Source: Cellulosimicrobium funkei
GTDB taxonomy: Bacteria; Actinomycetota; Actinomycetes; Actinomycetales; Cellulomonadaceae
Length of the DNA stretch: 64,000 nucleotides
NCBI RefSeq assembly: GCF_001019615.1
Contig: NZ_JNBQ01000011.1
Location: 1 to 64,000 of the forward strand
Reading direction: 5' to 3'
The stretch's first letter is position 1. Each line of letters opens with the position of its first letter. This document shows, piece by piece, positions 50,821 to 59,375 of the stretch. Position numbers and translations under genes: made by a program. The notes below the pieces were generated by a model. That model searched no databases. It worked only from the letters and a program-made list of their open reading frames with translations, and was not told the DNA's origin.

Positions 50821-50883
50821 GACCAGACCTCGACCTCGGCGGACCAGACCTCGACGTCGGCGGACCAGACCTCTACCTCGGCG
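50821..50883. repeat. Three tandem 21-bp repeats at the 3' end of glgB
   Basis: Three copies (50821-50841, 50842-50862, 50863-50883) beginning GACCAGACCTCGAC and ending TCGGCG, differing at one or two positions. The third copy overlaps the glgB stop codon, so the array reaches into the last codons. Confidence 0.8.
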
Positions 50884-53104
50884 ACGGGACGAGGTACAGC
50901 GCGCCGAGCGGGGGCAGGCGCAGGGTCGCGGAGTGCGCGCGGCCCTTCCACGGCACGGCCTCCGCCTCGACCTCGCCGAGGTTGCCGACACCCGACCCGC
51001 CGTAGACCTCGGCGTCGGTGTTGAGCACCTCGCGCCACGCCCCGCCGGACGGCAGCGCGACGCGGTAGCCCTCGTGCGGCGTGCCGGCGAAGTTCACGAC
51101 GACGGCGACCTCGCCGCCGTCGCGCCCGCGGCGGACGTAGGCGAGGACGTTGTGGTCGGCGTCGTCGGCGTCGAGCCACTCGAAGCCGGCGGGGTCGTGG
51201 TCGAGCTCCCAGAGCGCGGGAGTCGCGCGGTAGAGGGCGTTGAGGTCGCGCACGGCGCGCTGCACGCCCTGGCGCCCGGGGTCGGCGGCGAGGCCGTCCC
51301 AGTCGAGCGACCGGCCCTCGTTCCACTCGGAGTGCTGGCCGATCTCGCTGCCCATGAAGAGGAGCTGCTTGCCGGGGTGGGACCACTGGTAGGCGAGGAA
51401 CGCGCGCACGCCGGCGCGCTTCTGCCAGTCGTCGCCGGGCATCTTGCCGTAGAGCGAGCCCTTGCCGTGCACGACCTCGTCGTGGCTGATCGGCAGGACG
51501 AACTGCTCGGAGTAGGCGTAGACCATCGAGAACGTGATCTCGTGGTGGTGGTACCGGCGGTTGATCGGCTCCTCGGCGACGTAGCGCAAGGAGTCGTTCA
51601 TCCAGCCCATGTTCCACTTGAGCCCGAACCCGAGGCCGCCCGCGGAGGTGGGCCGGGTGACGCCCGGCCATGCCGTGGACTCCTCGGCGATCATCATGAC
51701 CCCGGGCGTGCGCCGGTAGGCGGTGGCGTTGGCCTCCTGGAGGAACGCGATGGCCTCGAGGTTCTCGCGCCCGCCGTGCACGTTGGGGTGCCACTGGCCG
51801 GGGCCGCGCGAGTAGTCGAGGTAGAGCATGGAGGCGACGGCGTCGACGCGCAGCGCGTCGACGTGGAACTCCTCGAGCCAGTACGTCGCGTTGGCGACGA
51901 GGAAGTTGCGGACCTCGTTGCGCCCGAAGTCGAACACGAACGTGCCCCAGTCGGGCTGCTCCCCGCGCAGCGGGTCGGCGTGCTCGTAGCAGGGCGTGCC
52001 GTCGAAGCGGGCGAGGGCCCACTCGTCGCGCGGGAAGTGCGCGGGCACCCAGTCGACGACGACGCCGATCCCGGCGGCGTGCAGGCGGTCGACGAGGTAG
52101 CGGAAGTCGTCGGGGTGGCCGAACCGAGAGGTGGGTGCGTAGTAGCCCGTGACCTGGTAGCCCCACGACCCGCCGAACGGGTGCTCGGCGACGGGCAGGA
52201 GCTCGACGTGCGTGAAGCCCTGCTCGACGACGTACGCGGTGAGCTGCTCGGCGAGGTCGCGGTACGACAGGCCCTGGCGCCACGACCCGAGGTGCACCTC
52301 GTAGATGCTGAGGGGCTGCGTGTGCGGGTCGTGCGCGGCCCGCGCGGCGAGCCACGCGTCGTCGGTCCAGGCGAACTGCGACTCCACGACGATGCTCGCC
52401 GTGGCGGGCGGCACCTCCGCCGCCTTGGCGAGCGGGTCCGCCTTCTGCCGCCACGAGCCGTCCGGGCCGAGGATCTCGTACTTGTAGCGCGCGCCCGCAC
52501 CCACGCCGGGGACGAACAGCTCCCAGACGCCCGTCGAGCCGAGCGAGCGCATCGGGTGGGTCGCGCCCCAGCCGTTGAAGTCGCCGATGACGCGGACCGC
52601 GCGCGCGTTGGGCGCCCAGACGGCGAACGCCGTGCCCGTGGTGTCGCCGAGCGTGCTGGGGTACGTGCGCAGGTTGGCGCCGAGCGCGCGCCACAGCTCC
52701 TCGTGCCGCCCCTCCCGGATGAGGTGCAGGTCCACCTCGCCGAGCGTGGGCAGGAAGCGGTAGGGGTCGTCGGCGGTCGTGGCCTCGTGGCCGTAGCGTG
52801 CCCGGACGCGGTAGTCCGGGGCGTGCCGGGTCCCGTCAGCGTCCTGGTGCACCGGGACGACGGCGGCCCAGACCCCGTCCTGCTCGTGCGCTGCCGCGTG
52901 CTCGCCGTCGGTCGTGACGACGACGACCTCGTCGGCGAGCGGGCGCAGGACCCGGACGACGGCGCGCGCGTCGCCGGCGTCGGGCGCCAGGTGCGGGCCG
53001 AGCACGGCGTGCGGGTCGAACGTGCGGCCCGCCGCCGCGGCGGCGAGCGCGTCCGGCGGCACGACGACGGGGGGCGGGGTGGTGGAGTCGGCTGGCCCGG
53101 TCAT
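50873..53104 (-). CDS. glgB: 1,4-alpha-glucan branching enzyme, GH13
   Basis: Introduces alpha-1,6 branches into glycogen. 743 aa. An N-terminal region is followed by a CBM48 ([20 protein letters not shown]), then the GH13 barrel: [34 protein letters not shown], nucleophile region [18 protein letters not shown] (Asp near residue 420), acid/base in [11 protein letters not shown] (near 473) and [17 protein letters not shown]-terminal beta domain ends in LYLVPSPR. No other glg gene is adjacent. ATG 53104. Confidence 0.96.
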   Translation of the reverse strand: MTGPADSTTPPPVVVPPDALAAAAAGRTFDPHAVLGPHLAPDAGDARAVVRVLRPLADEVVVVTTDGEHAAAHEQDGVWAAVVPVHQDADGTRHAPDYRVRARYGHEATTADDPYRFLPTLGEVDLHLIREGRHEELWRALGANLRTYPSTLGDTTGTAFAVWAPNARAVRVIGDFNGWGATHPMRSLGSTGVWELFVPGVGAGARYKYEILGPDGSWRQKADPLAKAAEVPPATASIVVESQFAWTDDAWLAARAAHDPHTQPLSIYEVHLGSWRQGLSYRDLAEQLTAYVVEQGFTHVELLPVAEHPFGGSWGYQVTGYYAPTSRFGHPDDFRYLVDRLHAAGIGVVVDWVPAHFPRDEWALARFDGTPCYEHADPLRGEQPDWGTFVFDFGRNEVRNFLVANATYWLEEFHVDALRVDAVASMLYLDYSRGPGQWHPNVHGGRENLEAIAFLQEANATAYRRTPGVMMIAEESTAWPGVTRPTSAGGLGFGLKWNMGWMNDSLRYVAEEPINRRYHHHEITFSMVYAYSEQFVLPISHDEVVHGKGSLYGKMPGDDWQKRAGVRAFLAYQWSHPGKQLLFMGSEIGQHSEWNEGRSLDWDGLAADPGRQGVQRAVRDLNALYRATPALWELDHDPAGFEWLDADDADHNVLAYVRRGRDGGEVAVVVNFAGTPHEGYRVALPSGGAWREVLNTDAEVYGGSGVGNLGEVEAEAVPWKGRAHSATLRLPPLGALYLVPSPR

Positions 53105-53143
53105 GGGGCAACCTTTCCACGTCGGCTCGCCGCGCACCTGACA

Positions 53144-53191
53144 GGCTCGCCCGGCGATCGCGAGGGGGCGCTCGCGACCGCCGGGCGAGCC
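53144..53191. terminator. Terminator after the GH26-CBM13 gene
   Basis: 20-bp stem with one A-C mismatch (53144-53164 with 53171-53191) and a 6-base loop, 11 bases beyond the leftward stop and before the glgB start. Confidence 0.75.
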
Positions 53192-53202
53192 GGACCGGGG
53201 AG

Positions 53203-54711
53203 TCAGGACGGCAGGGTCCACCGCTGGTTCGCGGTGCCCGTGCAGTCCCAGACCTGGAGCCGCGTCCCGTCCGCCGACGACTGGCCCGTGACGTCGAGGC
53301 ACTTGTTCGCCTGCGGGTTGCGCAGGGACTGCGTCGCGGCCGAGTACACCCACTGCTGCGCGCCCGAGCCGTTGCAGTCCCAGATCTGGACCACCGTGCC
53401 GTTGGCCGTGCCCTGCCCCGCGACGTCCAGGCACCTGCCCGCGTTCGGGTTGCGGATCGTGCCGTCGGAGCGCACCTCCCACGTCTGCGCGACGCCCGGC
53501 GCGCACGTGTAGAGCTGGACGGCGGTCCCGTTCGCGGTTCCCGACGCGGCGACGTCGATGCACTTGCCGGCAAGCCCGACGATCGCGCCGGTCGCGGGCG
53601 TCGGGCCGGGGTCGGGTGATCCGCCGCCGGAGCCGAGCTGCACCTCGCCCTGGTTGAGCACGCGCGGGTGGAAGTAGGCCGCCTGGATCTCCGCGTTCGT
53701 GTTGCTCCCGCGCAGCTGCTCGGACCAGACCATGAAGTAGCTCCAGCGCGGCTGGGCCGTGAGGAGCGCGTCGTTCGGGACCTTGCCCATCTCGGCGATC
53801 GCAAGGGGCTTGCTCCCGGCGATGGACTGGAGCTGCTGGTAGTCGGACTGGCTGGGGTGGTTCTTGTACCAGACGTCGAGGCTCACGACGTCGACGTACG
53901 AGCTGCCGGGGTAGTAGCTCGACCAGTTCGCGTTCGGGTTGTCCTGGACGTTCCAGACCCAGATGAGGTTGTCGAGCCCCTGGGAGTCGAAGTAGTCCTT
54001 CATCTGCTGGTAGATCTTCGCGCCGCCGTTGACCCCGGCGCGGCCGCCCCACCAGTTCCACGTCTCGTTCATCTCGTGGAACGGCCGCCACAGCACGGGC
54101 ACCCCGGCGTCCTTGAGCTGGCGCAGGTACGGCACGACCTCGGCCATGCGCGCGCGCCAGGTCTGGTTGAGCGCGGTGCCGCCCGTGACGACCTGCTCGA
54201 ACTGGTTCTGGCTGATCTGCGTCTTGACGCCGCCCTCGAACTCGCACGTCGCCGGGCCGGTCGGGGAGCACGCGTGCCACGTGAGCGCGACGAGCGATCC
54301 GTTCGCCCACTCCGTCTTCGCCTGGTCGACGACGCGCTGCCGGTTCGCCTGGTCCTCGCCGCGGAACATCAGGTCGCCGCCCCACAGGCCCGGGTACTGG
54401 CCGGTGATGTCGCGGACCTGCTGCGTGTACTGACCGGGTGCCGAGGCCGGCTCCTTGTTGTGCTGGCCCGAGACGATCGAGGTCCCGGTGATGGACCGCA
54501 GGTAGTCGATCACGGCCTGCTTGTTACGCGCCGGGAAGGCGTGCGCGGCAGGGGCCGTCGGGACGAGCGTGGCCACGAGCAGGGCCGCGAGGCCCGCGGC
54601 GAGCGCGGCGAGGGCTCGTCGTGGGGTGCTCGGGCGGGCGGTCGTCGTCGCGTCGGGTCGAGGCCCGGATGCGTTGCCGGGTCTGCCGTGGGCTGGGGTG
54701 AGGTGTCGCAT
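53203..54711 (-). CDS. Secreted beta-mannanase, GH26 with CBM13
   Basis: Endo-1,4-beta-mannosidase. 502 aa. Tat-like or long Sec signal ([30 protein letters not shown]). GH26 barrel at about 60-355 with acid/base E213 in [15 protein letters not shown] and nucleophile E307 in [18 protein letters not shown] is typical. After a Gly/Ser/Pro linker comes a ricin-type CBM13 trefoil of three repeats with QxW ends (AQTW, AQQW, NQRW). GGAGG precedes ATG 54711. Divergent from the GH5-like gene, with which it probably acts on mannans. Confidence 0.93.
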   Translation of the reverse strand: MRHLTPAHGRPGNASGPRPDATTTARPSTPRRALAALAAGLAALLVATLVPTAPAAHAFPARNKQAVIDYLRSITGTSIVSGQHNKEPASAPGQYTQQVRDITGQYPGLWGGDLMFRGEDQANRQRVVDQAKTEWANGSLVALTWHACSPTGPATCEFEGGVKTQISQNQFEQVVTGGTALNQTWRARMAEVVPYLRQLKDAGVPVLWRPFHEMNETWNWWGGRAGVNGGAKIYQQMKDYFDSQGLDNLIWVWNVQDNPNANWSSYYPGSSYVDVVSLDVWYKNHPSQSDYQQLQSIAGSKPLAIAEMGKVPNDALLTAQPRWSYFMVWSEQLRGSNTNAEIQAAYFHPRVLNQGEVQLGSGGGSPDPGPTPATGAIVGLAGKCIDVAASGTANGTAVQLYTCAPGVAQTWEVRSDGTIRNPNAGRCLDVAGQGTANGTVVQIWDCNGSGAQQWVYSAATQSLRNPQANKCLDVTGQSSADGTRLQVWDCTGTANQRWTLPS

Positions 54712-54752
54712 GCGTCCTCCGCGTCGTTGCGTGAGTGGTGCCTGACGGGCGG

Positions 54753-54794
54753 CAACGGTAGTACCGTGCCGATAGGTCTGTCTACCGTTGTCAT
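54753..54794. promoter_or_regulatory. Inverted repeats upstream of the GH26-CBM13 gene
   Basis: Perfect ACGGTA-G-TACCGT at 54755-54767, and a wider pair CAACGGTAG (54753-54761)/CTACCGTTG (54782-54790). The segment 54779-54794 ends CGTTGTCAT, one base from the CGTTGACAT half of the operators at the other mannanase genes. Probable control region of the leftward gene; its promoter is not clear. Confidence 0.4.
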
Positions 54795-54847
54795 GAACCG
54801 CTTAATGCACTGGTATCTCTAGCCTCGAGCGTGGGAGCGGTATCATC

Positions 54848-54886
54848 GTGACAGCGTTGACATACTGCATCGTCACGATCTACGGT
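54848..54886 (+). promoter_or_regulatory. Promoter of the GH5-like gene with overlapping operator
   Basis: -35 TTGACA (54857-54862), an 18-base spacer and -10 TACGGT (54881-54886). GTGACAGCGTTGACAT (54848-54863) covers the -35 box and matches ATGTCAACGTTGACAT, the perfect palindrome upstream of the GH26-esterase gene, at 13 of 16 positions. Confidence 0.65.
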
Positions 54887-54934
54887 CGCCCTGCGTCGGG
54901 CGGCCGGCGCGCCACCGACGCGAAGGAGCGGACG

Positions 54935-57900
54935 ATGACCCCACGACCACTGCGTGCGGCGAGGCCCCGCGCGGGCGACGCCGACACCCACCGAGGCCGA
55001 CCGCACGCCGGACGTCGACCACCTGCCGGGCGCCGACCGCTCGGCCTGGCGACCGCCGTCGTGCTGGCGCTCGCGGGTACGGTCGTCCCCGTCGGCGCCG
55101 CCGCAGGCAGCGCAGACGGCAGCCCGGCCAGCACCGCCGCCGCCCCGACGAAGGAGATCCCCGCCGTGAGCGCACCCCTCGGCGAGAGCCGCAACACCTC
55201 GTTCGTCGAGCGCGACGGCACGCGCCTCGTCCTCGACGGCGAGACGTTCCGCTTCAACGGGACGAACATCTACTGGCTCGGCCTCGACGAGAACGTCCCG
55301 CCCGGCACGGTGGACTACCCGACGGCCTTCCGCATCCGCGACGCGCTCGACACGGCCTCGAACCTGGGCGTGACGGTCGTGCGCTCGCACATGCTCGCGT
55401 CGACGGGTACGGAGCTCGCGATCCTGCCCTCGAAGGAGGAGGGCTACCAGGAGGAGGCCTTCGCGAGCGTCGACTACGCGGTCGCGTACGCCGCGTCGAA
55501 GGGCATCCGTCTGATCCTGCCGCTCACCGACGAGTGGGCGTACTACCACGGCGGGCACCGCGACTTCGGGGCCCCGTACGGGCTGTGCGCGCCGACGACG
55601 CCGCTCACGCCGTGCGCGGAGTTCTACTCCGACCCGCGCGTCGTCGCGGACTTCACGGACTACGTGCGCCACGTCATGGATCACGTGAACCCGTACACCG
55701 GGCTCGCGCTCAAGGACGACCCGACGGTCCTCGCGTGGGAGCTCGGCAACGAGCTCGAGGGCATGACGCCGGAGTGGATCGAGCACGTCGCCACCGAGAT
55801 CTCCGAGCGCGCGCCGCGCCAGCTCGTCGCGGCGGGCAAGCGATTCGGCATCGACGACGACACGCTCGCCTCCCCGCTCGTCGACATCGTCGACGTGCAC
55901 TACTACCCGCCGACGGCGAGCGGCGTCCGCGCGGACGCGGCCCGCATCACCGACGCCGGGAAGGTGTACGTCGCCGGCGAGTACGCCTCGACCGCCGCGA
56001 CGCCCGAGCTGCTCGAGCCGCTCGCGGCCGAGCCCGACGTCACGGGCATGATGTTCTGGTCCCTCTTCGGGCACGATGACGCGTCCGGCCTCGTGCCGCA
56101 CGACGACGGCTTCACGCTGCACTACCCGGGCACCGACGACCGCATGCGTGGCAACGTCGCGGCGATCCGCGGCTTTTCGGCGGCGCTCGCGGGCGCTCCG
56201 ATCCCCGTCGAGGTGGGGCAGCCGTTCGTGACGTCGGTCGGCAGCACCTACGGCTTCCACGAGGTGTCGTGGCGCGGCGCTGCTGGTGCGGCGACGTACC
56301 GGGTGGAGCGCGCGGCGGTGTCCGACGGCGTCCCGAGCGGCGCGTTCGAGGCCGTCGCCGAGGGCCTCACAGACACGGGTGAGCCGTATCTCGACACGTC
56401 CGCGGGCGGCGACGCGGCCTACCGCGTCGTCCCGGTCGGCGCGGACGGCGCGGACGGCCCGGCCTCCGAGCCGGTCGTCGTCGCGGCGGGCGAGCAGGTC
56501 GTCGTCGACCCGCTCGAGACGCAGCGCCCGCTCGTCGACCATGCCGGGCTCCGCGTCACGCCTGACGGCGACGCCGCGCTCCTCGGCCTGGCCGGTGACG
56601 ACCCCGCGCACGCGACGTGGGCCCACGACGGCCTCACGGGCGCGGAGCTGCGCGTGCGGGCGGCGACCGCCGCCGACGTCGCGGCGCTCGTCGTGGAGAC
56701 CAGCGCCGACGGCGAGACGTGGGCCGCCGCGAGCACCGTCGTCGGGCCGGACGGGGACGGGCGCTTCCGCGTCGCGGTCTCGGCGGCGCACGGCGGGCAG
56801 CTCCGCGTCACATGGCCGGCAGGCTCGTCGGTGCGGCTCGAGCGCGTCACGCTGCGCGGCGCCGCCGACCTGCCCGTGGTCGACGACGCTCTGGACGACC
56901 TGGCGGGGGCGAGCGTCGAGGGGTCGGTCGGCATCGACACCGGCAACCCGGGCCTGTTCGGCGGGGACGCCGGACGGGCCAAGCGTGACGCGCCCGGCGC
57001 GGCCTCGCTCGCGTGGGAGGCGGACGGCCTGACGTGGCTCGAGGCGACGGGGTGGTACTGGCCGGACGCCGATCCGGCGCACCTGACGTTCGAGGCGCGG
57101 GTCGACGGCGCGTGGCGCGGTCTCGAGGTCGGGGTCGCCGGCGCTCCGGGGACCGTGGGCGGCGCGTGGGGTCGCTTCGCGTACACCGCGCCCCTGCCCG
57201 CGGGAACCGACGCGGTGCGCGCCGTCTGGCCCGCTGCCGCGACGCCCGAGTGGGCGCAACAGCTCGGCGACGTGCGCCTGTTCGGCACGGGCGGGGAGCT
57301 CGCCGCTCCCGGCGCGTTCGCGGCCCTCTCACCCGACGACGGCGCGCCCGCCCTGCGCGGCACGCCGACCCTGCGGTGGGAGCCGGCGGCGCAGGCCGCG
57401 ACCTACCGCGTGACGCTCGCCCGGACCGACGCCGTCGGCACGCCGCTCGTGTCCGCGGAGGTGCGCGGCACGAGCCTCGCCCCGGCCGTGGAGCTCGACC
57501 CCGCGACGTCGTACACGTGGCACGTCGAGGCCGTGAACGGGGCCGGGAGCACGGGCATGACGGGCGGGCCGCGGAGCTTCGCGACCGACGCGCTGCCGAC
57601 CGAGCCGCTCGTGGTCGAGGACTACGAGGGCTTCGCCGACGACGCGGCGCTCACCGCCGCGCACCGCGCGAACACCGGGGGAGACCCGATCACGTCGACG
57701 CTCGTCCCCGGCGCCGACGGCGGTCAGGCGATGCGGCTCGCGACGACGCTCGCGTCGTCCGGGTACGCGGGCGTGACCCGCACGTTCGACGCGCCGCAGT
57801 CGTGGTGGGGCTACGAGGGCCTCGACCTGTGGCTCGACCGCTCCGGCCTCGGCGCGGGGCAGAACGTCACCGTGCAGGTCGTCGCGGGCGGCCAGTTCTG

Positions 57901-58378
57901 GGAGACCGTGCTGCCCGATGTCGGCCCGCAGCCCGCGGGGGTCGTGCACGTGCCGTTCGCCGACCTCGCGCTCCCGCCGTGGGCGGGCGGCGGCGGTCGC
58001 CCGGACCTCCAGACGGTCACGGAGATCTCGTTCTACCTCGGGGGCGGCGGGCCGGCGGTGCTCGTCGTCGACGACGTGCGGACCGCCGTCGCGGGACCGG
58101 GTGTGCCCGTGACCGTCGAGGCGACCTCGCGGTGCCTCGCCGGCAAGGCGTACGTCGCCGTCCGGGCGACGAACGACGGCGACGCGCCCGTCGCCGTGAC
58201 GCTCGGCACGCCGTACGGGAGCAGGGTCTTCGCGGCCGTCGCGCCGGGGGCCAACGCGTACCAGTCGTTCGCGGTCCGCGCCACGTCGGTGCCCGCCGGG
58301 TCGGCGGTCGTCACCGTCGGTTCGGGCGGCGACGCGGTCGAGCTCGACGCCCCGTACGCGGCGGCCGCCTGCGGCTGA
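54935..58378 (+). CDS. Secreted GH5-like beta-mannanase/glycosidase, multidomain, with C-terminal CLAGKAY module
   Basis: 1147 aa. Signal peptide (LATAVVLALAGTVVPVGAAAG), then a GH5/GH-A barrel resembling fungal-type mannanases: FRFNGTNIYWLGLDE, acid/base E273 in AWELGNELEGM, DVHYYP and nucleophile E349 in VAGEYAS (residues ~85-430). Then fibronectin/Ig-like domains (~430-880), a jelly-roll domain starting VVEDYEGFADDAAL (~890-1050) similar to CBM11-type modules, and the shared ~85-residue module (C1067 to C1146). ATG 54935 has GAAGGAG upstream; a longer start at 54848 lies in the operator. Mannan is the likely substrate from family and neighbours. Confidence 0.88.
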   Translation: MTPRPLRAARPRAGDADTHRGRPHAGRRPPAGRRPLGLATAVVLALAGTVVPVGAAAGSADGSPASTAAAPTKEIPAVSAPLGESRNTSFVERDGTRLVLDGETFRFNGTNIYWLGLDENVPPGTVDYPTAFRIRDALDTASNLGVTVVRSHMLASTGTELAILPSKEEGYQEEAFASVDYAVAYAASKGIRLILPLTDEWAYYHGGHRDFGAPYGLCAPTTPLTPCAEFYSDPRVVADFTDYVRHVMDHVNPYTGLALKDDPTVLAWELGNELEGMTPEWIEHVATEISERAPRQLVAAGKRFGIDDDTLASPLVDIVDVHYYPPTASGVRADAARITDAGKVYVAGEYASTAATPELLEPLAAEPDVTGMMFWSLFGHDDASGLVPHDDGFTLHYPGTDDRMRGNVAAIRGFSAALAGAPIPVEVGQPFVTSVGSTYGFHEVSWRGAAGAATYRVERAAVSDGVPSGAFEAVAEGLTDTGEPYLDTSAGGDAAYRVVPVGADGADGPASEPVVVAAGEQVVVDPLETQRPLVDHAGLRVTPDGDAALLGLAGDDPAHATWAHDGLTGAELRVRAATAADVAALVVETSADGETWAAASTVVGPDGDGRFRVAVSAAHGGQLRVTWPAGSSVRLERVTLRGAADLPVVDDALDDLAGASVEGSVGIDTGNPGLFGGDAGRAKRDAPGAASLAWEADGLTWLEATGWYWPDADPAHLTFEARVDGAWRGLEVGVAGAPGTVGGAWGRFAYTAPLPAGTDAVRAVWPAAATPEWAQQLGDVRLFGTGGELAAPGAFAALSPDDGAPALRGTPTLRWEPAAQAATYRVTLARTDAVGTPLVSAEVRGTSLAPAVELDPATSYTWHVEAVNGAGSTGMTGGPRSFATDALPTEPLVVEDYEGFADDAALTAAHRANTGGDPITSTLVPGADGGQAMRLATTLASSGYAGVTRTFDAPQSWWGYEGLDLWLDRSGLGAGQNVTVQVVAGGQFWETVLPDVGPQPAGVVHVPFADLALPPWAGGGGRPDLQTVTEISFYLGGGGPAVLVVDDVRTAVAGPGVPVTVEATSRCLAGKAYVAVRATNDGDAPVAVTLGTPYGSRVFAAVAPGANAYQSFAVRATSVPAGSAVVTVGSGGDAVELDAPYAAAACG

Positions 58379-58397
58379 GCAGTCGGAGAGAACACCT

Positions 58398-58451
58398 GGC
58401 ACGACGACGGCCCGCGCGCGCCGGAAGGGCCGCGCGGGCCGTCGTCGTGCC
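58398..58451. terminator. Terminator after the GH5-like gene
   Basis: Perfect 21-bp inverted repeat (58398-58418 with 58431-58451) and a 12-base loop, 20 bases after the stop. Confidence 0.85.
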
Positions 58452-58528
58452 CGGGGCGCTCCGCCCTGGGTGCACGCTGCTCTGGGTACGTGGCGCGCTC
58501 GGGTGCTCGGCGACCGCCGGCGGGCGCC

Positions 58529-58534
58529 TATCCT
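58529..58534 (+). promoter_or_regulatory. -10 box of a probable leaderless lysE transcript
   Basis: TATCCT ends 7 bases before ATG 58542, with no Shine-Dalgarno between. Confidence 0.4.
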
Positions 58535-58541
58535 GTCCGCC

Positions 58542-59165
58542 ATGGCGTGGTCGGTCTGGACGACCCTGGCGGCCGCCGGGGTGCTCATCTCGCTCACGCC
58601 GGGCGCGGGAGCGGTCAACACGATGGCCAACTCGATCGGCGTCGGATGGGCGCGGTCGATCTGGGGGATCCTCGGCCAGCAGCTCGCCCTCGTCGCGCAC
58701 GTGGCGATCGTGGCGGCCGGCGTCGGCGTGCTCGTCGCGGGCTCGCCCGTCCTGTTCGACGTCGTCCGCTACGGCGGCGCCGCCTACCTCGTCTACCTCG
58801 GGATCCGGCAGTGGCGGTCGCGGCCGAGCGGCGACGACGGCGACGCCGTCGCGCGCGGCCCGGAGCCGCGGTGGTCCATGGTCCGGCGCGGGCTCCTCGT
58901 CAACCTCACGAACCCGAAGGCGATCGTCTTCTTCCTCGCGTTCATCCCGCAGTTCGTCCGTCCGGACCGGCCGCTGCTGCCGCAGTACGTCGTGCTCGGG
59001 GTGACGGTCGTCGTGATCGACGTCCTCGTCATGTGGTTCTTCTTCGCGACCGCTGCGACAGGGTTGCGGCGGCTGACCCGCAGCCCGCGCGGGCAGCGCA
59101 CCGTCAACCGGCTCTTCGGCGGACTCTTCGTCGGGGTCGGTGTCCTGCTCGCCGCTGTCCACTGA
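58542..59165 (+). CDS. LysE/RhtB family amino acid exporter
   Basis: 207 aa, about six membrane helices. Family signature near the N-terminus ISLTPGAGAVNTMANSIGVGWARSIWGILGQQ, then YGGAAYLVYLGIRQWRS and RGLLVNLTNPKAIVFFLAFIPQFV. Probably exports a basic or small neutral amino acid (homoserine or lysine type); substrate unknown. It sits between two mannanase genes without an obvious functional link. Confidence 0.9.
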   Translation: MAWSVWTTLAAAGVLISLTPGAGAVNTMANSIGVGWARSIWGILGQQLALVAHVAIVAAGVGVLVAGSPVLFDVVRYGGAAYLVYLGIRQWRSRPSGDDGDAVARGPEPRWSMVRRGLLVNLTNPKAIVFFLAFIPQFVRPDRPLLPQYVVLGVTVVVIDVLVMWFFFATAATGLRRLTRSPRGQRTVNRLFGGLFVGVGVLLAAVH

Positions 59166-59304
59166 GGAGGCCGAAGGTCGGGCTCGACGAGCCGGTACGG
59201 CGCGGGGCACCCATGGTCACCGGACGCAGGGTCTCTGGGTGCACGGTCGCTGGGTGCAGGGCCCGACGGTGCGAGGCCGAAGGTGCGGGGCCCGACGGAG
59301 CGAG

Positions 59305-59340
59305 GACGCCCCCGCCGCCCGGGCGGGCGGCGGGGGCGTC
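59305..59340. terminator. Bidirectional terminator between lysE and the GH26-esterase gene
   Basis: Perfect 17-bp stem GACGCCCCCGCCGCCCG (59305-59321) with 59324-59340 and a 2-base loop, between convergent genes. The preceding 140 bases hold two near-identical copies of GGGCCCGACGGNGCGAGG and no gene. Confidence 0.8.
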
Positions 59341-59375
59341 GTTCGACGGTGGACGACGTGCGGGGAGGTCGGACG

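Noticed and set aside
50821-50883. Tandem 21-bp repeats as a CRISPR array
   Set aside because: The units are directly adjacent with no unique spacers, and no cas gene is present.
54848-54934. Upstream GTG start at 54848 for the GH5-like protein
   Set aside because: It lies in the -35/operator region, upstream of the predicted transcription start. ATG 54935 has GAAGGAG and leads directly into the signal peptide.
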